Shown here one piece after another: positions 1 through 10,700 of a DNA stretch of 64,000 bases. The stretch is from positions 3,348,001 to 3,412,000 of the forward strand of contig OZ059899.1 of assembly GCA_964057225.1 (NCBI GenBank). The letters are read 5' to 3'. The notes beneath the pieces are model-generated. The model saw only the letters and a list, made by a program, of their open reading frames with translations. It ran no database searches and was not told the origin of the DNA. The stretch comes from Auanema rhodensis. Its lineage: Eukaryota > Nematoda > Chromadorea > Rhabditida > Rhabditidae. The stretch's first letter is position 1; each line of letters starts with the position of its first letter. The position numbers and the translations under genes are program-made.

Positions 1-33
1 TTTTGAAATTTTTCGAAAAAATTTTTGTCAAAA
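1..33. other. AT palindrome TTTTTCGAAAAA within a wider dyad, one per monomer
   Basis: Bases 9-20 form a perfect 12-bp palindrome (TTTTTCGAAAAA). It sits inside an outer inverted repeat, TTTTGA at 1-6 and TCAAAA at 28-33. Long A and T runs make this the most AT-rich part of the unit. Some monomers change C14 to T (for example 4212, 8073, 11934, 12986, 15794, 36851 and 39659), or A18 to T (12285, 16145, 40010), which weakens the dyad. A one-base deletion in three monomers (12636, 16496, 40361) also lies here. No function can be assigned; local curvature or protein binding is only a possibility. Confidence 0.8.
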
Positions 34-47
34 TGTTTTTGGAAGCA

Positions 48-75
48 ATGTTGAGTGTACATGGAAACTCAACAT
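48..75. other. Perfect 9-bp inverted repeat, 10-nt loop, in every monomer
   Basis: The left arm ATGTTGAGT (48-56) and right arm ACTCAACAT (67-75) are exact reverse complements around the loop GTACATGGAA (57-66). Reading through the window I saw no substitution in either arm in any full monomer. Loop and flank changes do occur: G57A (gagtatac, monomers 18250, 42466, 49837, 54400), T62A (monomer 24919) and C77T just outside (catatac). It could extrude as a cruciform, or fold as a hairpin if transcribed. It could also be a dimeric protein site. None of these is shown by sequence alone. Confidence 0.85.
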
Positions 76-158
76 ACACTAATGCATCATTTTTCAAACG
101 ATCATAACTAATTTTTGTATTAAGCGTTTCTCAATGTAGTATAGTGCATTCGATGCGG

Positions 159-209
159 ATTTTTAAGCTGCGTCGATCTGTGTTATCAGATTTGCGCTAG
201 CTTAAAAAT
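159..209. other. 11-bp inverted repeat with extended inner stem
   Basis: The left arm ATTTTTAAGCT (159-169) pairs perfectly with AGCTTAAAAAT (199-209). Inside it GCG (170-172) can pair with CGC (195-197), leaving T198 bulged. A terminal stem ATCTG (176-180) pairs with CAGAT (187-191) around the loop TGTTAT. The whole element could form a hairpin of about 50 nt. The right arm looks invariant through the window. The left arm carries subfamily-specific changes that each break one pair: T164C in many B monomers, A165T near the 3' end of the window, and T160G in the 50.5-59 kb region. None of these is compensated in the right arm. Confidence 0.82.
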
Positions 210-217
210 GCACCGAG

Positions 218-248
218 ATATCAACTGATATAAGTTCACACTTATATC
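218..248. other. Overlapping inverted repeats, intact only in subfamily A
   Basis: Two mutually exclusive dyads overlap here. The first is ATATCA (218-223) with TGATAT (226-231), separated by AC. The second is GATATAAGT (227-235) with ACTTATATC (240-248), a perfect 9-bp stem with the four-base loop TCAC. In subfamily B, T242A and C248A break two pairs of the second stem. In some type A monomers A233T (tatatg; 703, 28077, 30183, 31236, 32289, 33342) breaks one pair. The first dyad is kept in both subfamilies, apart from G227T in monomer 63175. Confidence 0.82.
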
Positions 249-2106
249 CTCGATTTTCACCCTGAAGAATTAATTTTTTCGTTGAATAACATTGTCTATC
301 GTCTTTGCCTTGAGAAATGGAATCTAAAAACATCTACTTTTTGCTAAATTATTTTGAAATTTTTCGAAAAAATTTTTGTCAAAATGTTTTTGGAAGCAAT
401 GTTGAGTGTACATGGAAACTCAACATACACTAATGCATCATTTTTCAAACGATCATAACTAATTTTTGTATTAAACGTTTCTCAATGTAGTATAGTGCAT
501 TCGATGCGGATTTTTAAGCTGCGTCGATCTGTGTTATCAGATTTGCGCTAGCTTAAAAATGCACCGAGATATCAACTGATATAAGTTCACACTTATATCC
601 TCGATTTTCACCCTGAAGAAATAATTTTTTCGTTGAATAACATTGTCCATCGTCTTTGCCTTGAAAAAAGGAATCTAAAAACATCTACTTTTTGCTAAAT
701 TATTTTGAAATTTTTCGAAAAAATTTTTGTCAAAATGTTTTTGGAAGCAATGTTGAGTGTACATGGAAACTCAACATACACTAATGCATCATTTTTCAAA
801 CGATCATAACCAATTTTTGTATTAAGCGTTTCTCAATGTAGTATAGTGCATTCGATGCGGATTTTTAAGCTGCGTCGATCTGTGTTATCAGATTTGCGCT
901 AGCTTAAAAATGCACCGAGATATCAACTGATATATGTTCACACTTATATCCTCGATTTTCACCCTGAAGAATTAATTTTTTCGTTGAATAACATTGTCCA
1001 TCGTCTTTGCCTTGAAAAATGGAATCTAAAAACATCTACTTTTTGCTAAATTATTTTGAAATTTTTCGAAAAAATTTTTGTCAAAATGTTTTTGGAAGCA
1101 ATGTTGAGTGTACATGGAAACTCAACATACACTAATGCATCATTTTTCAAACGATCATAACTAATTTTTGTATTAAGCGTTTCTCAATGTAGTATAGTGC
1201 ATTCGATGCGGATTTTTAAGCTGCGTCGATCTGTGTTATCAGATTTGCGCTAGCTTAAAAATGCACCGAGATATCAACTGATATAAGTTCACACTTATAT
1301 CCTCGATTTTCACCCTGAAGAATTAATTTTTTCGTTGAATAACATTGTCTATCGTTTTTGCCTTGAGAAATGGAATCTAAAAACATCTACTTTTTGCTAA
1401 ATTATTTTGAAATTTTTCGAAAAAATTTTTGTCAAAATGTTTTTGGAAGCAATGTTGAGTGTACATGGAAACTCAACATACACTAATGCATCATTTTTCA
1501 AACGATCATAACTAATTTTTGTATTAAACGTTTCTCAATGTAGTATAGTGCATTCGATGCGGATTTTTAAGCTGCGTCGATCTGTGTTATCAGATTTGCG
1601 CTAGCTTAAAAATGCACCGAGATATCAACTGATATAAGTTCACACTTATATCCTCGATTTTCACCCTGAAGAAATGATTTTTTCGTTGAATAACATTGTC
1701 CATCGTCTTTGCCTTGAAAAAAGGAATCTAAAAACATCTACTTTTTGCTAAATTATTTTGAAATTTTTCGAAAAAATTTTTGTCAAAATGTTTTTGGAAG
1801 CAATGTTGAGTGTACATGGAAACTCAACATACACTAATGCATCATTTTTCAAACGATCATAACCAATTTTTGTATTAAGCGTTTCTCAATGTAGTATAGT
1901 GCATTCGATGCGGATTTTTAAGCTGCGTCGATCTGTGTTATCAGATTTGCGCTAGCTTAAAAATGCACCGAGATATCAACTGATATAAGTTCACACTTAT
2001 ATCCTCGATTTTCACCCTGAAGAATTAATTTTTTCGTTGAATAACATTGTCTATCGTCTTTGCCTTGAGAAATGGAATCTAAAAACATCTACTTTTTGCT
2101 AAATTA

Positions 2107-2456
2107 TTCTGAAATTTTTCGAAAAAATTTTTGTCAAAATGTTTTTGGAAGCAATGTTGAGTGTACATGGAAACTCAACATACACTAATGCATCATTTTT
2201 CAAACGATCATAACTAATTTTTGTATTAAACGTTTCTCAATGTAGTATAGTGCATTCGATGCGGATTTTTAAGCTGCGTCGATCTGTGTTATCAGATTTG
2301 CGCTAGCTTAAAAATGCACCGAGATATCAACTGATATAAGTTCACACTTATATCCTCGATTTTCACCCTGAAGAAATAATTTTTTCGTTGAATAACATTG
2401 TCCATCGTCTTTGCCTTGAAAAAAGGAATCTAAAAACATCTACTTTTTCTAAATTA
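2107..2456. repeat. 350-bp monomer with G343 deleted
   Basis: This type A monomer starts ttctg and ends ctactttttctaaatt, having lost G343, so it is 350 bp long. The same start, the same taaacg and aaaaaagg variants and the same deletion recur in monomer 34746-35095. The two are therefore copies of one event, carried by the 32.6 kb-spaced duplication. Confidence 0.9.
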
Positions 2457-3158
2457 TTTTGAAATTTTTCGAAAAAATTTTTGTCAAAATGTTTTTGGAA
2501 GCAATGTTGAGTGTACATGGAAACTCAACATACACTAATGCATCATTTTTCAAACGATCATAACCAATTTTTGTATTAAGCGTTTCTCAATGTAGTATAG
2601 TGCATTCGATGCGGATTTTTAAGCTGCGTCGATCTGTGTTATCAGATTTGCGCTAGCTTAAAAATGCACCGAGATATCAACTGATATAAGTTCACACTTA
2701 TATCCTCGATTTTCACCCTGAAAAAATAATTTTTTCGTTGAATAACATTGTCCATCGTCTTTGCCTTGAAAAAAGGAATCTAAAAACATCTACTTTTTGC
2801 TAAATTATTTTGAAATTTTTCGAAAAAATTTTTGTCAAAATGTTTTTGGAAGCAATGTTGAGTGTACATGGAAACTCAACATACACTAATGCATCATTTT
2901 TCAAACGATCATAACTAATTTTTGTATTAAACGTTTCTCAATGTAGTATAGTGCATTCGATGCGGATTTTTAAGCTGCGTCGATCTGTGTTATCAGATTT
3001 GCGCTAGCTTAAAAATGCACCGAGATATCAACTGATATAAGTTCACACTTATATCCTCGATTTTCACCCTGAAGAAATAATTTTTTCGTTGAATAACATT
3101 GTCCATCGTCTTTGCCTTGAAAAAAGGAATCTAAAAACATCTACTTTTTGCTAAATTA

Positions 3159-3860
3159 TTTTGAAATTTTTCGAAAAAATTTTTGTCAAAATGTTTTTGG
3201 AAGCAATGTTGAGTGTACATGGAAACTCAACATACACTAATGCATCATTTTTCAAACGATCATAACTAATTTTTGTATTAAGCGTTTCTCAATGTAGTAT
3301 AGTGCATTCGATGCGGATTTTTAAGCTGCGTCGATCTGTGTTATCAGATTTGCGCTAGCTTAAAAATGCACCGAGATATCAACTGATATAAGTTCACACT
3401 TATATCCTCGATTTTCACCCTGAAGAATTAATTTTTTCGTTGAATAACATTGTCTATCGTCTTTGCCTTGAAAAATGGAATCTAAAAACATCTACTTTTT
3501 GCTGAATTATTTTGAAATTTTTCGAAAAAATTTTTGTCAAAATGTTTTTGGAAGCAATGTTGAGTGTACATGGAAACTCAACATATACTAATGCATCATT
3601 TTTCAAACGATCATAACTAATTTTTGTATTAAGCGTTTCTCAATGTAGTATAGTGCATTCGATGCGGATTTTTAAGCTGCGTCGATCTGTGTTATCAGAT
3701 TTGCGCTAGCTTAAAAATGCACCGAGATATCAACTGATATAAGTTCACACATATATACCCGATTTTCACCCTGAAGAATTAATTTTTTCGTTAAATAACC
3801 TTGTCCATCGTCTTTGTCTTGAAAAATAGAATCTTAAAACATCTACTTTTTGCTAAATTA
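3159..3860. repeat. Two-monomer j-k module (A then B)
   Basis: Monomer j (3159) is type A with gaaaaatgg and the rare A346G (gctgaatt). Monomer k (3510) has catatac, a type B end and aatcttaaaac. The pair recurs at 7020-7721 and 35798-36499, each time just upstream of the 'a' monomer of the 8-monomer theme. It is a useful landmark for phasing the higher-order repeats. Monomer k contains the first type B sequence of the window. Confidence 0.85.
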
Positions 3861-6800
3861 TTTTGAAATTTTTCGAAAAAATTTTTGTCAAAATGTTTTT
3901 GGAAGCAATGTTGAGTGTACATGGAAACTCAACATATACTAATGCATCATTTTTCAAACGATCATAACTAATTTTTGTATCAAGTGTTTCTCAATGTAGT
4001 ATAGTGCATTCGATGCGGATTTTTAAGCTGCGTCGATCTGTGTTATCAGATTTGCGCTAGCTTAAAAATGCACCGAGATATCAACTGATATAAGTTCACA
4101 CTTATATCCTCGATTTTCACCCTGAATAATTAATTTTTTCGTTGAATAACATTGTCTATCGTCTTTGCCTTGAGAAATGGAATCTAAAAACATCTACTTT
4201 TTGCTAAATTATTTTGAAATTTTTTGAAAAAATTTTTGTCAAAATGTTTTTGGAAGCAATGTTGAGTGTACATGGAAACTCAACATACACTAATGCATCA
4301 TTTTTCAAACGATGATAACTAATTTTTGTATTAAGTGTTTCTCAATGTAGTATAGTGCATTCGATGCAGATTTTTAAGCTGCTTCGATCTGTGTTATCAG
4401 ATTTGCGCTAGCTTAAAAATGCACCGAGATATCAACTGATATAAGTTCACACTTATATCCTCGATTTTCACCCTGAAGAAATAATTTTTTCGTTGAATAA
4501 CATTGTCCATCGTCTTTGCCTTGAAAAAAGGAATCTAAAAACATCTACTTTTTGCTAAATTATTTTGAAATTTTTCGAAAAAATTTTTGTCAAAATGTTT
4601 TTGGAAGCAATGTTGAGTGTACATGGAAACTCAACATACACTAATGCATCATTTTTCAAACGATCATAACTAATTTTTGTATTAAGCGTTTCTCAATGTA
4701 GTATAGTGCATTCGATGCGGATTTTTAAGCTGCGTCGATCTGTGTTATCAGATTTGCGCTAGCTTAAAAATGCACCGAGATATCAACTGATATAAGTTCA
4801 CACTTATATCCTCGATTTTCACCCTGAAGAATTAATTTTTTCGTTGAATAACATTGTCCATCGTCTTTGCCTTGAAAAATGGAATCTAAAAACATCTACT
4901 TTTTGCTAAATTATTTTGAAATTTTTCGAAAAAATTTTTGTCAAAATGTTTTTGGAAGCAATGTTGAGTGTACATGGAAACTCAACATACACTAATGCAT
5001 CATTTTTCAAACGATCATAACTAATTTTTGTATTAAGCGTTTCTCAATGTAGTATAGTGCATTCGATGCGGATTTTCAAGCTGCGTCGATCTGTGTTATC
5101 AGATTTGCGCTAGCTTAAAAATGCACCGAGATATCAACTGATATAAGTTCACACATATATACCCGATTTTCACCCTGAAGAATTAATTTTTTCGTTAAAT
5201 AACCTTGTCCATCGTATTTGTCTTAAAAAATAGAATCTAAAAACATCTACTTTTTGCTAAATTATTTTGAAATTTTTCGAAAAAATTTTTGTCAAAATGT
5301 TTTTGGAAGCAATGTTGAGTGTACATGGAAACTCAACATACACTAATGCATCATTTTTCAAACGATCATAACTAATTTTTGTATTAAGCGTTTCTCAATG
5401 TAGTATAGTGCATTCGATGCGGATTTTCAAGCTGCGTCGATCTGTGTTATCAGATTTGCGCTAGCTTAAAAATGCACCGAGATATCAACTGATATAAGTT
5501 CACACATATATACCCGATTTTCACCCTGAAGAATTAATTTTTTCGTTAAATAACCTTGTCCATCGTCTTTGTCTTGAAAAATAGAATCTAAAAACATCTA
5601 CTTTTTGCTAAATTATTTTGAAATTTTTCGAAAAAATTTTTGTCAAAATGTTTTTGGAAGCAATGTTGAGTGTACATGGAAACTCAACATACACTAATGC
5701 ATCATTTTTCAAACGATCATAACTAATTTTTGTATCAAGTGTTTCTCAATGTAGTATAGTGCATTCGATGCGGATTTTTAAGCTGCGTCGATCTGTGTTA
5801 TCAGATTTGCGCTAGCTTAAAAATGCACCGAGATATCAACTGATATAAGTTCACACATATATACCCGATTTTCACCCTGAAGAATTAATTTTTTCGTTAA
5901 ATAACCTTGTCCATCGTTTTTGTCTTAAAAAATAGAATCATAAAACATCTACTTTTTGCTAAATTATTTTGAAATTTTTCGAAAAAATTTTTGTCAAAAT
6001 GTTTTTGGAAGCAATGTTGAGTGTACATGGAAACTCAACATACACTAATGCATCATTTTTCAAACGATCATAACTAATTTTTGTATTAAGCGTTTCTCAA
6101 TGTAGTATAGTGCATTCGATGCGGATTTTCAAGCTGCGTCGATCTGTGTTATCAGATTTGCGCTAGCTTAAAAATGCACCGAGATATCAACTGATATAAG
6201 TTCACACATATATACCCGATTTTCACCCTGAAGAATTAATTTTTTCGTTAAATAACCTTGTCCATCGTTTTTGTCTTAAAAAATAGAATCTAAAAACATC
6301 TACTTTTTGCTAAGTTATTTTGAAATTTTTCGAAAAAATTTTTGTCAAAATGTTTTTGGAAGCAATGTTGAGTGTACATGGAAACTCAACATACACTAAT
6401 GCATCATTTTTCAAACGATCATAACTAATTTTTGTATTAAGCGTTTCTCAATGTAGTATAGTGCATTCGATGCGGATTTTCAAGCTGCGTCGATCTGTGT
6501 TATCAGATTTGCGCTAGCTTAAAAATGCACCGAGATATCAACTGATATAAGTTCACACATATATACCCGATTTTCACCCTGAAGAATTAATTTTTTCGTT
6601 AAATAACCTTGTCCATCGTTTTTGTCTTGAAAAATAGAATCTTAAAACATCTACTTTTTGCTAAATTATTTTGAAATTTTTCGAAAAAATTTTTGTCAAA
6701 ATGTTTTTGGAAGCAATGTTGAGTGTACATGGAAACTCAACATATACTAATGCATCATTTTTCAAACGATCATAACTAATTTTTGTATCAAGTGTTTCTC

Positions 6801-7721
6801 AATGTAGTATAGTGCATTCGATGCGGATTTTTAAGCTGCGTCGATCTGTGTTATCAGATTTGCGCTAGCTTAAAAATGCACCGAGATATCAACTGATATA
6901 AGTTCACACTTATATCCTCGATTTTCACCCTGAAGAAATAATTTTTTCGTTGAATAACATTGTCCATCGTCTTTGCCTTGAAAAAAGGAATCTAAAAACA
7001 TCTACTTTTTGCTAAATTATTTTGAAATTTTTCGAAAAAATTTTTGTCAAAATGTTTTTGGAAGCAATGTTGAGTGTACATGGAAACTCAACATACACTA
7101 ATGCATCATTTTTCAAACGATCATAACTAATTTTTGTATTAAGCGTTTCTCAATGTAGTATAGTGCATTCGATGCGGATTTTTAAGCTGCGTCGATCTGT
7201 GTTATCAGATTTGCGCTAGCTTAAAAATGCACCGAGATATCAACTGATATAAGTTCACACTTATATCCTCGATTTTCACCCTGAAGAATTAATTTTTTCG
7301 TTGAATAACATTGTCTATCGTCTTTGCCTTGAAAAATGGAATCTAAAAACATCTACTTTTTGCTGAATTATTTTGAAATTTTTCGAAAAAATTTTTGTCA
7401 AAATGTTTTTGGAAGCAATGTTGAGTGTACATGGAAACTCAACATATACTAATGCATCATTTTTCAAACGATCATAACTAATTTTTGTATTAAGCGTTTC
7501 TCAATGTAGTATAGTGCATTCGATGCGGATTTTTAAGCTGCGTCGATCTGTGTTATCAGATTTGCGCTAGCTTAAAAATGCACCGAGATATCAACTGATA
7601 TAAGTTCACACATATATACCCGATTTTCACCCTGAAGAATTAATTTTTTCGTTAAATAACCTTGTCCATCGTCTTTGTCTTGAAAAATAGAATCTTAAAA
7701 CATCTACTTTTTGCTAAATTA
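3861..7721. repeat. Higher-order repeat unit 1 (11 monomers, 3861 bp)
   Basis: The order is a (3861: catatac, tatcaagtg, type A, gaataatt), b (4212: ttttttgaa, gatgataac, gcttcg), c (4563: plain A, gaaaaatgg), d (4914, B), e (5265, B), f (5616: B, tatcaagtg, atcataaaac), g (5967: B, ends gctaagtt), h (6318: B, aatcttaaaac), i (6669: catatac and tatcaagtg with an A end of the gaagaaataa kind), j (7020), k (7371). The core theme a-h is 8 monomers (2808 bp); i-j-k is added. Private changes include G157A in b (gatgcagat) and gtatttg in d. Confidence 0.85.
5265..5615. repeat. Reference monomer, subfamily B
   Basis: A typical type B monomer. It differs from type A by linked changes at offsets 242 (T to A), 248 (C to A), 250 (T to C), 284 (G to A), 291 (A to C), 308 (C to T) and 319 (G to A). 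Many B monomers, including this one, also carry T164C (ggattttcaag). Other B monomers keep T164 but carry tatcaagtg at offset 118-126; I call these 'f' and the T164C ones 'g'. Hand counting gives about 83 complete type B monomers, concentrated at 16496-23865 and 40711-49836. The tail is either cttgaaaaatag or cttaaaaaatag. Linkage of seven sites over 78 bp shows a real subfamily, not scattered noise. Confidence 0.93.
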
Positions 7722-10700
7722 TTTTGAAATTTTTCGAAAAAATTTTTGTCAAAATGTTTTTGGAAGCAATGTTGAGTGTACATGGAAACTCAACATATAC
7801 TAATGCATCATTTTTCAAACGATCATAACTAATTTTTGTATCAAGTGTTTCTCAATGTAGTATAGTGCATTCGATGCGGATTTTTAAGCTGCGTCGATCT
7901 GTGTTATCAGATTTGCGCTAGCTTAAAAATGCACCGAGATATCAACTGATATAAGTTCACACTTATATCCTCGATTTTCACCCTGAATAATTAATTTTTT
8001 CGTTGAATAACATTGTCTATCGTCTTTGCCTTGAGAAATGGAATCTAAAAACATCTACTTTTTGCTAAATTATTTTGAAATTTTTTGAAAAAATTTTTGT
8101 CAAAATGTTTTTGGAAGCAATGTTGAGTGTACATGGAAACTCAACATACACTAATGCATCATTTTTCAAACGATGATAACTAATTTTTGTATTAAGTGTT
8201 TCTCAATGTAGTATAGTGCATTCGATGCGGATTTTTAAGCTGCTTCGATCTGTGTTATCAGATTTGCGCTAGCTTAAAAATGCACCGAGATATCAACTGA
8301 TATAAGTTCACACTTATATCCTCGATTTTCACCCTGAAGAAATAATTTTTTCGTTGAATAACATTGTCCATCGTCTTTGCCTTGAAAAAAGGAATCTAAA
8401 AACATCTACTTTTTGCTAAATTATTTTGAAATTTTTCGAAAAAATTTTTGTCAAAATGTTTTTGGAAGCAATGTTGAGTGTACATGGAAACTCAACATAC
8501 ACTAATGCATCATTTTTCAAACGATCATAACTAATTTTTGTATTAAGCGTTTCTCAATGTAGTATAGTGCATTCGATGCGGATTTTTAAGCTGCGTCGAT
8601 CTGTGTTATCAGATTTGCGCTAGCTTAAAAATGCACCGAGATATCAACTGATATAAGTTCACACTTATATCCTCGATTTTCACCCTGAAGAATTAATTTT
8701 TTCGTTGAATAACATTGTCCATCGTCTTTGCCTTGAAAAATGGAATCTAAAAACATCTACTTTTTGCTAAATTATTTTGAAATTTTTCGAAAAAATTTTT
8801 GTCAAAATGTTTTTGGAAGCAATGTTGAGTGTACATGGAAACTCAACATACACTAATGCATCATTTTTCAAACGATCATAACTAATTTTTGTATTAAGCG
8901 TTTCTCAATGTAGTATAGTGCATTCGATGCGGATTTTCAAGCTGCGTCGATCTGTGTTATCAGATTTGCGCTAGCTTAAAAATGCACCGAGATATCAACT
9001 GATATAAGTTCACACATATATACCCGATTTTCACCCTGAAGAATTAATTTTTTCGTTAAATAACCTTGTCCATCGTTTTTGTCTTAAAAAATAGAATCTA
9101 AAAACATCTACTTTTTGCTAAATTATTTTGAAATTTTTCGAAAAAATTTTTGTCAAAATGTTTTTGGAAGCAATGTTGAGTGTACATGGAAACTCAACAT
9201 ACACTAATGCATCATTTTTCAAACGATCATAACTAATTTTTGTATTAAGCGTTTCTCAATGTAGTATAGTGCATTCGATGCGGATTTTCAAGCTGCGTCG
9301 ATCTGTGTTATCAGATTTGCGCTAGCTTAAAAATGCACCGAGATATCAACTGATATAAGTTCACACATATATACCCGATTTTCACCCTGAAGAATTAATT
9401 TTTTCGTCAAATAACCTTGTCCATCGTCTTTGTCTTGAAAAATAGAATCTAAAAACATCTACTTTTTGCTAAATTATTTTGAAATTTTTCGAAAAAATTT
9501 TTGTCAAAATGTTTTTGGAAGCAATGTTGAGTGTACATGGAAACTCAACATACACTAATGCATCATTTTTCAAACGATCATAACTAATTTTTGTATCAAG
9601 TGTTTCTCAATGTAGTATAGTGCATTCGATGCGGATTTTTAAGCTGCGTCGATCTGTGTTATCAGATTTGCGCTAGCTTAAAAATGCACCGAGATATCAA
9701 CTGATATAAGTTCACACATATATACCCGATTTTCACCCTGAAGAATTAATTTTTTCGTTAAATAACCTTGTCCATCGTTTTTGTCTTAAAAAATAGAATC
9801 ATAAAACATCTACTTTTTGCTAAATTATTTTGAAATTTTTCGAAAAAATTTTTGTCAAAATGTTTTTGGAAGCAATGTTGAGTGTACATGGAAACTCAAC
9901 ATACACTAATGCATCATTTTTCAAACGATCATAACTAATTTTTGTATTAAGCGTTTCTCAATGTAGTATAGTGCATTCGATGCGGATTTTCAAGCTGCGT
10001 CGATCTGTGTTATCAGATTTGCGCTAGCTTAAAAATGCACCGAGATATCAACTGATATAAGTTCACACATATATACCCGATTTTCACCCTGAAGAATTAA
10101 TTTTTTCGTTAAATAACCTTGTCCATCGTTTTTGTCTTAAAAAATAGAATCTAAAAACATCTACTTTTTGCTAAGTTATTTTGAAATTTTTCGAAAAAAT
10201 TTTTGTCAAAATGTTTTTGGAAGCAATGTTGAGTGTACATGGAAACTCAACATACACTAATGCATCATTTTTCAAACGATCATAACTAATTTTTGTATTA
10301 AGCGTTTCTCAATGTAGTATAGTGCATTCGATGCGGATTTTCAAGCTGCGTCGATCTGTGTTATCAGATTTGCGCTAGCTTAAAAATGCACCGAGATATC
10401 AACTGATATAAGTTCACACATATATACCCGATTTTCACCCTGAAGAATTAATTTTTTCGTTAAATAACCTTGTCCATCGTCTTTGTCTTGAAAAATAGAA
10501 TCTAAAAACATCTACTTTTTGCTAAATTATTTTGAAATTTTTCGAAAAAATTTTTGTCAAAATGTTTTTGGAAGCAATGTTGAGTGTACATGGAAACTCA
10601 ACATACACTAATGCATCATTTTTCAAACGATCATAACTAATTTTTGTATCAAGTGTTTCTCAATGTAGTATAGTGCATTCGATGCGGATTTTTAAGCTGC

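Larger units (their letters stand above)
1..351. repeat. Reference monomer, subfamily A
   Basis: This monomer serves as the coordinate reference; 'offset n' elsewhere means base n of this unit. Type A is defined by T242, C248, T250, G284, A291, C308 and G319. These give the strings cttatatcctcg at 241-252 and gttgaataacattg at 281-294. It contains single sites for BstBI (12), BsrGI (56), NsiI (82), NheI (196) and EcoRV (217), so most of these enzymes should give a 351-bp ladder. It has 12 CpG dinucleotides. Frequent variants within type A are T121C, G124A, C125T, C130T, G267T, T270A, T297C, G314A and T318A. Combinations of these identify positions within the higher-order repeats. Confidence 0.95.
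1..3158. repeat. Type A segment with a three-monomer pattern
   Basis: Nine type A monomers start at 1, 352, 703, 1054, 1405, 1756, 2107, 2457 and 2808. A three-monomer cycle is visible: (i) gtctatc plus gagaaatgg; (ii) taaacg, gaagaaat and aaaaaagg; (iii) ataaccaa, with tatatg in monomer 703. The cycle then shortens: monomer 1756 joins the ataaccaa start to the gagaaatgg end, and 2107, 2457 and 2808 alternate type ii and iii features. Monomer 1405 has a private G (gaagaaatga). The segment is the upstream member of the duplication matched at 32640-35797. Confidence 0.85.

Noticed and set aside
144-165. CENP-B box near gcattcgatgcgg
   Set aside because: It has TTCG, but not the required A and CGGG at the right spacing. 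The CCCG of type B tails also lacks the CGAA partner on the reverse strand.
159-209. Transposon terminal inverted repeats or integrated element
   Set aside because: The inverted repeats lie inside every monomer and are only 6-11 bp. There are no target-site duplications, no transposase and no long terminal repeats.
227-260. TATA-like promoter (gatataag, ttatatcc) and polyadenylation-like AATAAA (cgaataaat in b'' monomers)
   Set aside because: Such short AT motifs are expected by chance at 31% GC and have no gene next to them. No RNA polymerase III A or B box was seen.
1-351. Identity with the Drosophila melanogaster 1.688 (359-bp) satellite family
   Set aside because: Length and AT content are similar, but I do not recognise its characteristic sequence here. 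The resemblance is general to insect satellites, so no family name is given.
1-351. Monomer derived from two half-length units
   Set aside because: Apart from short shared pieces such as aatttttgt, the two halves show no alignment by eye.
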